Shown here: positions 22,366 through 34,300 of the stretch, piece after piece
Layout: every line of letters starts with the position of its first letter
How positions within the stretch are numbered: position 1 is the stretch's first letter
Origin: Castor canadensis
Taxonomy: Eukaryota > Chordata > Mammalia > Rodentia > Castoridae
DNA length: 64,000 bases
Direction: 5' to 3'
Assembly: GCF_047511655.1 (NCBI RefSeq)
Contig: NC_133390.1
Location: 168,102,083 to 168,166,082 of the forward strand
The notes under the pieces: model-generated
Database searches by the model: none
What the model was told of the DNA's origin: nothing
The model's input: only the letters and a program-made list of their open reading frames with translations
Translations under genes and position numbers: made by a program

Positions 22366-25300
22366 GTGAGGACTTCCCCGGTGAGACCTGGGCTCGGGCC
22401 GGGCAGGGCCTCGGGCTCCCGGGACCCAGGTCCGCGGGCGAGAGAACGCGGGGGCTGCAGCAGCCGAGGGGTTGCCGTTTTGGCAGTCCGACGACCTGGA
22501 TGTGTACGCCAGGGCTGCCTTCCTAGTTAGGCGACGGGGGCCTGTTTGAAAACCCCCTGAGCTCCAGGTTTCTCTTTCGTAAAATGGAGATGATTAGAAC
22601 CAACCTTATGAACTTACGGGGTTGGGATGATACAGGCGGGTAACGCGCCCGGCACTTCACCGGCCAGGGTAGACCCTCTGTAAACATTGGGTCCCTTCTT
22701 CCTGCAGTTCCAGAAAAGGCGGGATTGGGACTTTGGAAGCAGGAAACGTCCTCAGTTCCTCTTCCCGGGCAGGACCTTTCAATCACTCCCGTTTACTCCA
22801 AGTTCGGAGAAGTGATGAAAAGATCTGAGAAGCAGCGATGACTAGGCGTAACCTCATACCCACTATCCACCCCATCCCAGGGTCTCGGGCCTCCGTGACA
22901 TTTGCTCCCTTGATCCCCACAGAACCCTTGGAACATAATGATAAAGCACCGGCAGGTGCAGCGGAGGGGCCGCCGTTCACAGATGACGACAAGGTAATGC
23001 AGACCTTGGGTGGGACTCTTATCCCAGGCACTGACTTGGATGAGAGCTTTGGGGTTCCCATTGCTCAAGACTGGGAAGAGATCTACAGCCCAACAAAAAG
23101 AGCACTGAAGTCGGAAAGATTCAGTAGTTTTGTGTGATCCTGAGCAAGCCACTTCAAATTCATCTATAAAATGTGGGCAGGGAACAGATTGAACAATATC
23201 TAAAATCTCTAATATTCACTAGCTCTGTGGCTGGGAGCGCTAAAGAGGTCAAAGAGCGTGAAAGTTAAGAGCACAGACTCTCGAGTCAAATAACTGTGTC
23301 GTAGTGCAGACGCTGACATTTACTGTGAAACCTTGGACAAGCCACTTAACATCTCTTAGCCTCTGTTTTCTCAACTATAAAGTACAGCTAATAGTGGTGT
23401 CCAGATCAGGGAAGGAAGAGAGCACAGAATGGGTCTTTGGAATGCTGGTTATATTTTTTGACATGGGTACTGATTAAATGAATGTTCAATATGGTTATTT
23501 GTCAAAATGTGTGGACTTATCTGTATAAATACTGTATTTCATAAAACACTTTGAAAATAATAGCCACTTCATAAAGTTATGAGAGTGATTTGCCCTAATC
23601 TAAGCACATAGCTGGTTTTAAGTGAAAGCTGTCTAGTATGCTATTAAAGGATCCTGAGTCAATAATTGGCTGGCCAAACTAGGAAGGGATATGTTTGGGG
23701 AACATCACCTGATTCTGTTTCTCTGTTAAATGCAGTTTCACAGATCCTGCCATCTCTATGGATCTCCTCCGAGCTGTCTTGCAGCCAAGCATCAATGAAG
23801 AGATCCAGACTGTCTTCAACAAGTACATGAAGGTGAGAGGAACATGATGATTAAAAACTAACATGGACTCAATCCCCAGCAGTACAAAAAAAAAAAAAAA
23901 CTGGGTGCAGTGGTACATACTTGTAGTACCAGCCTCTCAGGAAACTGAAGCACTCAATCCCCAGCAGTACAAAAAAAAAAAAAAACTGGGTGCAGTGGTA
24001 CATACTTGTAGTACCAGCCTCTCAGGAAACTGAAGCAGGAAGATTGCAGCCAGACATCGTAGTAAGACACCATCTCAAAAAAAAAAAACTCCTGGACAGC
24101 CCTGTTCTTCCTGCATCACCAGTCTCTCTCTACATATAGTACATAGATACCTCAAATTTTCCAATTCTGAGCCCCCTTCTCCCAAGAACTCTTTCCTGTT
24201 TGGGAGTAATTCCAGCTTTTTTTTTTGCCAAGCTGTTATAGGGATAAAATGACTTATATGTAATGTGCTCATCACATCTTCTTGGAACATAACAAGTGTT
24301 CAACAAGTATTCTTATTTCTTCTTTGATATTATCTCCATTATTATTTAAAATTGTTTTCTTTCTTTTTTTGGTGATATTGGAATTTGAACTCAGGGCCTT
24401 GCCTTTGCTAGGCAGGCACTCTACCACTTGAGCCACGCCCCTGACTTAAAATTGTTTTCTTGGGGCTTGGGATGTAGTTCAGTGGTAGACCACTTGCCTA
24501 CCATGCAAAAGGACCTAGATTTGATCCCTAGAACCACAAAAGAAAAAAGTATTGACTCACTACCATACTACCAGGCACTATTTTAGGTACTGGGTACCTT
24601 TTGCCTCTTTAAACAAATATATTCTTTGTTAGAGAATGAGAAAAGAGAAGGGGGAGAGAGTGACCACTGGAGTCTAGGGTTATTTTTTTTTTTTTTTATT
24701 TTGTGGCTCAGAAAGGGAGGACATTTGAGTGGAGCCTAGAATAAAGTAAGGAAAGAGCAAGCCATGCAGACACATTACAGGCAAGCATTCCAGGTGCTGA
24801 GAAAAAAGGCCAAGGCCCTGAGGCAGGAGTGTACTTGGCACATTCAAAGCAAGAAATTGATCAGGGTGGTTGGAGTAGACTGACTCTGGAGAGCAATAGG
24901 AAAGGTCATATAAAACATTTGAAGTGACTTCAGATTTTATTGTGATAAAAAGAGAGGCTCTTGGGGTTTGGAGCACAGCATGTGATCTGAACATTTTAAA
25001 AGGATCACTGACTATTTTGTAGAGAATAGGCTGAGGGAGAACCAATTAGAAAGTTTATAAATAGTCCCAGCAAGAGATGATAGTGGTTGGAGTGTTAGCA
25101 GTAAAGATATTAGGAAAGAGGCAGATTATGGATGTATTCTAAAAGTAGCAACAGGATTTGCTGTGATTCAGATGTGCAGTATAGAATAAAAGGAAATGGC
25201 AACTTCCAAATTATTTTTACTGGGCAACTATAAAATCAAGTTGCCTTTGACTTGAGGAGGACAGGAACAAGGAGGAGGGAGATGTGGAGCTCAATTTTGG

Positions 25301-28300
25301 ACCATCATTCACTTAGAAACCAGAAAACTGGGGATGCTGCCTTCTCCTCCATCTTTATTATACAGTGGTCTAGTCCTGTATAGCCCGTGTCCCAGTCTGT
25401 CAGGCATGCCCTTCCACACCCCTGCCTTGGATTAGGCCTCCATCATTTCTCACTCAGTCTCCTACTGTAGTCCCTCAGTGACTATGTATTAGTCATACTT
25501 TCTCATTGCTGCGACAAAATGCCAGACATAAACAAATTAAGGGAGAAAGGATTTATTTTGGCTTGTCGTTTCAGAGATTTCGCCCATAGTCTTAACTGTT
25601 GATTCTGAGCCTGTGATGATACAGAACATTTTGTCAGTGGGAGTGTGTAGGGGAAGAGGTTCTTAGCTTATGGCAACCAGGAAGCAAAGAGCAAGGAAGG
25701 AACTGGAGACCAGGTATAACCTTTAAAGACATGCCCCCAGTGACCTCCTTCCTCCAACTAGCTCCTACCTTCTGAAGTTTCCAGAACTTCCCAAAATAGT
25801 GCCACCACCTGGAGCCCAAACCTTCAACACATGAACCTGTAGAAGACATTTGATATTCAAACCATAACACTCTGTTCTTCCCTTCTTTCAACCCATCCTC
25901 TATACAGCCACCAGAGTAACCTCTAAAATGTGAATAAATCCAGAGATGTCACTCCTGTATTTAAAATTTCTTAGCAGCTTTCCATTGTCTTCAGGTAAAA
26001 TCCCAACTCCTTAACATGACATACATGGCCCACTAGGAAAAAGTAGGCCAGGATTCACTCCAAGATTGTCTGTCTCCAAAGCCCTTTCTTTGTTGCTTCC
26101 CAACTGTGAATACCAGGATTCAGGAAATTTCTCTCCTGTAAAAATGCTAAATAAACATAATTTATGGGCCAGGTGTGGTAGCTCCTGCCTGTAATTGCAG
26201 CTGTTTAGGAGGTGGAGACAAGAACATGGAGGATCAAGGCCAGCCCCAGCAAAAATTAACAAGACCCTATTTAAAAAGTAAGCAAGGTGTGGCAGTGCAC
26301 ATCTGCAATCCCAGCTACTTGGAATCACAATCAAGGTTCGAGATGAGCCCTGGCAAAGTTAGCTTCAGACCCTATCTAAAAAACAAAACTAAAAAGCACA
26401 AAGAGGTAGAGGCAGCGAGTGGGGGCTGGTAGAGTGGCTCGGGTGTCACTGCCCCTGCCTAGCAAGCATAAGGCCTGAGTTCAAACACCAGTACCACCAA
26501 CAAAAAAAGAAAAAGAAAGTATTCATTAAAAAACAAACAAACCAAAAAAAAAACATTTTAAAAAATCAGGGGTGGACTGGTGGAGTGGCTCAAGTGGTAG
26601 AGCACCTGCCTAGCAAGCATGGGGCCCGGAGTTCAAACCCCAGTTCTGCCCGTGTCCCCCCCAACCCCCGCAAAAAAAATCAAAACTAAAAGTTACTAAA
26701 ACTCACCTCACAGATATACTAACCTGTTAACTAACTATATAGTCTTTCAGCTTTATTTGTGTGTGTGTGCATGGGTTTGGTTGGTTGGTTTTGTTGTTTT
26801 TTTTTTAAGATTATTTTACACATACTTTTCTGTACCTTGATTTATTTTACTTAATATATTTTGGCATGTGTGTAGGTCAGTACACAATGCCTCACCCTGA
26901 TTCCTTTGTAAAAGTTACAGCAGCATGTCTTATGGATCTACCGTAATTTAATTAGCTGGTTCCTAGAACAGTCAGACTGTTTCCAGTTTTTCTCTATTAC
27001 AAACACTTTCTGAACTACTACAATGAACACTGTGAGTGTACAGCTTTGTTCACTTGTGCAAGTATTTCTGAGGGATGAATTCCTAGAGATTGAATTAGAG
27101 GGTAACAGAAAGAAACTCTTCAGAAAGGTTAAGCCATTTTGCATTTCTACCAACAGTGTTTGAAAATGCCTCATTCCTGATCTGACTTCATTCTCAGATG
27201 CAGAGGTAGCTTACATTCACCCCCATGTCTACTATGCTATCCTTCCTATGATTTTTAATATTTGTGTGGTATTTCTTGCAAATTAAGCTATCCTTGGGCA
27301 TTTAGGTTATTCTTTGCTTTTGTACTGTTCACACATTAATCCTTTGGGCACCTCCACAATTATATCCTTAAGAGAGGGAATAGAGGAGGAAGGTAGAGTC
27401 TGAGATGGGAGTCTAAATCTGTCTGACCCCAAAACCATGCTTAGAATCATTTTTCCCTTCTGGATGAGGGTAGGATAAAACCTTATGTTTTATTATTGTT
27501 TCCTTCAGGTTGATGCAAATTAGCAGGACTTCTGACTTTGTCCTCTAATGTACTTTCCTAGTTCTTCCAGAAGGCAGCACTGAATGTGCGAGACAATGTC
27601 GGGGAAGAGGTAGACACAGAGCAGCTGATCCAGGAGGCCTGTCGGAGCTGCCTGGAACAGGTGAGACCAAAGGGTCCAAGAGATGGAGGTACAAGGTTCA
27701 GCCCTCAGCTCTGGTTAAAAAAAAAATGTATTGGTATTTGGGAGAATGCCCATAAGCCATTTATATTTAGATAGGGTTTGGGATTGTTGCTGACAGAGAA
27801 GGGAAGAGAAGAAGCTACTATGTGCCATATTCAGTGATAGATTCATTATTTCATTTATGTCTCAAAAAAATACGTACAAAAGGTTTTTTTAATCCCTATT
27901 TTATAGATGAAGCAGAGAGTAAGGGCTGGAGGCATGGCTCAACAGGATCTGAGTTAGAACCTCAGAACCAAAAAAAAAAAAAAAAAAAAAGGGAAGAAGC
28001 AGAGAGTAGAATAGTGGTTACCAGGGAAATAGAAGAATGTTGATCAAAGAGTACATACTTTCAGTTATAAGGTGAATAAGTTGTGGGACCTGATGTGCCA
28101 CATGGTGACTGACTATACTAAATCATAATCTGTTGTTTACTTGAAACTTACTAAGATCGTAGATCATAAGAGCACACACACCGCAACTGTATGGTGGTGG
28201 CCGTGTTGATTGATTGAAGTGTGGTAATCAGTTCACAATGTATGTATATGGGCTTCATCATCACATCATTCACCTTGAGATGTATATAATTTGTATTTGT

Positions 28301-31300
28301 CAATTATACCTTAATAAAGCTAGAAAAATTAAAAAGGCAAACCACAAAAAGAAATTGTGGCTCACAACAGAAAAGAATTACATAGCTGAGATCTGTCTCA
28401 CCTCTGCAAGTGCTTGGTGAGTCACCTTCAGTTAGTCACATCCCCTTTTAGTGTCATGGGGAATAGCACCCTTGCTGCCTCCCTGCCTGTCAGGTGTGGT
28501 CAGGAGGCATGACATCAGGTCTATAAATGACTGTTCCCAAGGCAGGAGAGAACCTGTTTGCATGTATCAGCTGCTGTTATTAATAGGGATTGTCGGCATC
28601 ATCCAGATTCTTTTGCTTGACTGGGTGAAGCCATTAGCTGTCAAAGATGGAAATTTCAGCCAGGCACTGGTGGCTCATGCCTGTGATCCTAGCTACCTGG
28701 GAGGCTGAAATCTGGAGGATGCAGTTTCAAGCCAGCCTAGGCAAATAGTTCAAGGGACCTTATCTCCAAAAAATAACCAGAGCAAAATGAACCGTAGGTG
28801 TGACTCAAGCAGTAGAGCACTGCTTTGTAAGCAGGATGCCCTAAGCTCAAACCCCAGTGCACAAAAAAAAGAATTTCTTACTAGGCAATGTGGTATAAAC
28901 CTGTAATACAGGTCCTCAGGAGACTCAAGCAGGAAGATCATGAGTTTGAGGCTAGGACACCCTATAGCCAAAAAAAAAAAAGATTCCTCTGTCTCCCATG
29001 AGCCATGAGATTGATTAGTTTAGAATGGGACTTAGGAGATACTGAGGAGTTTGGTAAAAGGTAAAGAGGGAGTTAAAGCTCAGTGAACATAACCTGCCCT
29101 CAGTGGATGGCTGTCCTGATCCTCATGTCCACCATGCAGAGTGGCCCTTACAGTGTTGATGTAACTAAGAAGCCAGATATGGAACACAGAAGGTTGGTGG
29201 TTACTTTGGAATCAGAGCATAGGGTGGTAAAAGCCCAAAGAGTTTCATTCTCATCCATCATGAAACCAGATAACTCAAAAAATTAAGGTCATTCTCACCA
29301 GGTGCTGGTGCCTATAATCCTAGCTACTCAGGAAGCAGAGATCAGGAGGATCACAGTTCAAAGCCATCCTGGCAAATAGTTCTCCAGATCCTATCTTGAA
29401 AATCCCTTCACAAAAAATAATAATAGGGCTAGTGGAGTGGCTCAAGGTGAAGGCCCTGAGTTCAAGCCCCAGGACCACAAAAAAAAAAAAAAAAAAAAAC
29501 ACAAAAATGGGGCTGGCAGAGTGACTCAATTGATAGAGCACCTGCCTAGCAAGTATGAGGCCCTGAGTTTAAACCCCCCAGTACCACCAAAAAAAAAAAA
29601 ATTAGATCATTCTCGTTCTCTCTCTAGAGATGACCTGCTTCAGACTAATGAAAGTATTCCTTTCCTAATAAACTTTACAGCATTTTCATTTTAAAAAAAG
29701 AAAAAAATTTGGAGCAAGCCTTTTTTTTTTTAACCTTTCTGAGTTTCAATTTCTTCATCTCTAAAATTGGGACTAAAGCCATTCCCTACCACCAGTGGCT
29801 TACTGTGGGGATTGAACGGGATAATATCCACAAGCTAACAACATAGTCAGGTACTTGAGCCCAGAACATACTTCTATTAAATACAATGTACAATTAAACA
29901 TTGCATAATTATTCATAATTATAATAAATATTTCTTATAAAAGCCTAGCTTTCGCTGGGCACCCGTGGCTCAGTCCTGTAATCCTAGCAGAGATCAGGAG
30001 GATCACATTTCGTGACCAGCTTGGGCAAATAGTTTTCAAGACTCTATCTCAAAAATACACAAAAAAAAGGACTGGGCTCAAGTGGTAGAGCACCTGCCTA
30101 GCAAGTGGGAGACCCTGGTTTCAAACCCCAGAACTACCAAACAAAAAAAAAAAGCCAAAGTTTCAGGTGGTCAGGATATTTGGAAGCTCTTTGGAGTCCC
30201 TTTGTCTGAAGTTTATCCAGATCTTGTTGCATTAAAAGATTTTTCACACTGGACATAATGGCCATTAAACTAGGGCTTTTTTTACTTTTGATGGATTAAG
30301 TCCTGGTTTGCTTGTTTTCACTTCTTGTACCACATCTTGACCATCTTGGTGGTGTTTCCTAATCTCCTTACCTGCTCCTTTTCAGGTATTTTTTAGGGGG
30401 AAATGTCTGAGCTTATTGACAGCATGTTGTCTTGAGGGTTTTCACTTGTTTAATCTTGTTCTGTAGATTAGTTGTTTTTATTTCTTCATTTTATTTATGC
30501 AAGTAATATACATTTATTAAGAGAAAATTTAATGGTGGTAAAGATTGGAATCAGGCTTTCTCTTTACAAGTCCTCACTTTACCACTGACTAGTTTTGTGA
30601 CCTTAGGTGGATTACCATCTGTTTTCTCTATTGCAAAATGAAGATTAAGGATCTACCTTATAGGATTGAAGATTAAATGTGTGTCAGCAATCTTAAAACA
30701 TTTAGATCAGCAAGGATCTTAATATCAGACCACAAACTCTAAAGTTGATACAGGAAAGAGTAGGAAATACTCTGGAGTTAGTAGGTATAGGTAAGAACTT
30801 TCTCAATGAAACCCCAGCAGCACAGCAACTAAGAGATAGCATAGATAAATAGGACCTCATAAAACTAAAAAGCTTCTGTTCATCAAAAGAAATGGCCTCT
30901 AAACTGAAGAGAACACCCACAGAGTGGGAGAAAATATTTGCCAACTATACATCAGACAAAGGACTGATAACCAGAATATATAGGGAACTTAAACTAAATT
31001 CTCCCAAAACTAATGAACCAATAAAGAAATGGGCAAGTGAACTAAACAGAACTTTCTCAAAAGAAGAAATTCAAATGGCCAAAAAACACATGAAAAAATG
31101 CTCACCATCTCTAGCAATAAAGGAAATGCAAATTAAAACCATGCTAAGATTCCACCTCACCCCTGTTAGAATAGCCATCATCAGCAACACCACCAACAAC
31201 AGGTGTTGGCGAGGATGCGGGGAAAAAGGAACCCTCTTACACTGTTGGTGGGAATGTAAACTAGTACAACCACTCTGGAAAAAAATTTGTAGGCTACTTA

Positions 31301-34300
31301 AAAAGCTAGACATCGATCTACCATTTGATCCAGCAAACCCACTCTTGGGGATATACCCAAAAGACTGTGACACAGGTTACTCCAGAGGCACCTGCACACC
31401 CATGTTTATTGCAGCACTATTCACGATAGCCAAGTTATGGAAACAGCCAAGATGCCCCACCACTGACGAATGGATTAAGAAAATGTGGTATCTATACACA
31501 ATGGAATTTTATGCAGCCATGAAGAAGACGAAATGTTATCATTCACTGGTAAATGGATGGAATTGGAGAACATCATTCTGAGTGAGGTTATCCTGGCCCA
31601 AAAGACCAAAAATCGTATGTTCTCCCTCATATGTGGACATTAGATCAAGGGCAAACACAACAAGGGGATTGGACTTTGAGCACATGATAAAAGCGAGAGC
31701 ACACAAGGGAGAGGTGAGGATAGGTAAGACACCTAAAAAATTAGCTAGCATTTGTTGCCCTTAACTCAGAGAAACTAAAGCAGATACCTTAAAAGCAACT
31801 GAGGCCAATAGGAAAAGGGGACCAGGAACTAGAGAAAAGGTTAGATCAAAAAGAATTAACCTAGAAGGTAACACCCACACACAGGAAATCAATGTGAGTC
31901 AATGCCCTGTATAGCTATCCTTATCTCAACCAGCAAAAACCCTTGTTCCTTCCTATTATTGCTTATACTCTCTCTACAACAAAATTAGAAATAAGGGCAA
32001 AATAGTTTCTGCTGGGTATTGAGGGGGTAGGGAGAGAGGGAGGGGGCGGAGTGGGTGGTAAGGGAGGGGGTGGGGGCAGGGGGGTGAAAGACCCAAGCCT
32101 TGTATGCACATATGAATAATAAAAGAAAAAAAAAAAAGCAACACCATTGATTAATAATTTGGGAGGCAATGCATGTGAGGGGGCAGGGGATAGATAGGAA
32201 ATCTGTACCTTCCTCCCAATTTTTCTGTGAATGCTTTTAAAGTAAAATCTTTAAAAAAAAAAATTTAGATCAGTAACACAAGTAACTGTTACTTGCTGCA
32301 TTAAAACATAAATTATGAGAAAGGAAACGAAAATTCTCATAATATCACTACCAAATTATAACTCGTATTAGCATTTTGGTCACTTCCTTCCAGTCTTTTC
32401 CCTATGTATGTCTTTATAATGTGTGCTCATTCATTAGGGCACTGGGAATACAGTGGTGAGCAAAAACAGACCACCCTGAATCCACAGTTCAGCTGCCTCA
32501 CGGTTGCTCTGTTCCCTTTTCAAGAAAGGCTGTCAACAGTTGCTGGCTTGCTTTTCCACCTCCCATTCATTCTTCTATCCATTTTGTTTTGCCTTCAGTC
32601 CCTACTATTTCACTGGAAACATCACCTGTAGCTCTGTGTTGCCAAGCCCTGTGGGCCCTGACTCTGCTGTCCTCAGCTTTTCAGTGGCATTTATCACAGA
32701 TACGGCTCATTTCATGTCTTTTGTTCCTTTTTTTTTTTTCCCCTGTACTGGGGTAGAACTCAAAGCCTCATGCTTGCTATGGCAGGTGCACTACCATTTG
32801 AGCCACACCCCCAATCATTTCATGTCTTTTGGAACACTCCTGTCTTGGATCCAGTACCTCAATTTTGCTCCAGCCTCATTGGCTTCTTCTCTCCAGCTTC
32901 CTTGGCCTGTCATCTTCTTTCCCTGTTAGTGCTTCCCAAGTTCAGTACTCATTCCCTTTCTCTTCTGTGACTCACTCTAGATGAGTTTGCATAATCCTTT
33001 GGCTTTGAAACCAATTTAACTGCTGATATTCACAAATTTATATGGCAGCCATAAGCTACATCCACTCTCACACACTTCCAATTCATTCTTCTCACAGCAG
33101 TCAGACTGATTTTTGTTTTGTTAGGTTTTATTTTTTCCTTTTTTCAGATTGATTTCTGAGAAGATGAATCAGATAATGTCACTCCTCTCTTTAGAACTCA
33201 GTGACTTCCCATTGCAGGCAGACTAAAGTTCTAATGCCCATCCAACCCATAGAGTCCTGCCTGGACCAACTCCTGCCTGATTGTTTAACTTCATTTCATC
33301 CCACCACCCGTTTATTGACTGTCCTAGCAGTTCTGGATTCCTTTCTCTCCTCTGGGCCTTTCACTTGCTTTCGTCACTGCTTGGTATGCTCTACCCTTAA
33401 CTCTTCTGCAGATCTTATTTTAACTCTCACCTCATTAGAGTGGCCTTGCCTGACTCCCTCTAAAGTAGTCTCTCCACTCACTCCCTTCCCTACCTCCAGT
33501 TACTTCTCTCACTGCACTTGTTTATGTCAACCTAACTTATGCTTGTTTGCTTATTTTGTGCCTTCCTCCTACTTCTACCCTTATTTCTGCTAAAATAGTG
33601 ATCTTTCCAAAAGTTGAAGCCTGATCTTGTTCATTACTGTATTCCCAGCCATGGAATATGACTCTTAAATATACAGAAAGTGTTTGTTGAAAGACTTGAG
33701 TAAATGAATGAATGAACAAATGACAAATGAACAAACAGGCTTCCTGCTCTCAGAAGTTACACCTTCATTAGACAGGGTATGAATTAAATTACCACACAAA
33801 TGTATGGGTAATTACACATTGAGACATGCATACTCTTCACTGAAAAGGGACAGCATTGACTGATAAGATCATGGGTCAATTTTATTTAACAAATCTGAGA
33901 TAGCCAAGTATAGGCTTAGAGAATATTACTTGGTTTCTAAGTCTGGGACTTGAAGGACATCCTTTCAACTACAGCTGAGGATTAGAAAAAAAAATTATAG
34001 AGGCCAAACATGGTGGTATACACCTGTAATCTCGGCACTTGAGAGTCTGAGGCAGTAGGATTACATGTTCCCAGCCAGCCTTGGCTACATAGTTGAGACC
34101 CCGTCTCAAAAAAGAAAAAAAAATGGAGTCATCAGTTTGTAGATGTTAACTGAAGTTGTGAGTAGATGAGAGCAGATAGAATGTCCAATGAGAGAGAATT
34201 GAGTGTGGAGAAGCCAGCAGAGAGGACTAAGAAAGACTGACCAGAGAAGCAGGAGAGCATAGGAAGTATGGCCACAGAAAGCCAGTAGAGAAGATTGTGT

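Noticed and set aside
24680-25045. 121-codon minus-strand ORF in DNTTIP1 intron 3
   Set aside because: It overlaps an old interspersed repeat also seen near 59.2 kb; the peptide is not recognisable.
30892-31581. 229-codon ORF as a host gene
   Set aside because: It is the C-terminal part of L1 ORF2 in a 5'-truncated insertion with target duplications; the same applies to the frames at 44484-45443 and 56709-57389.
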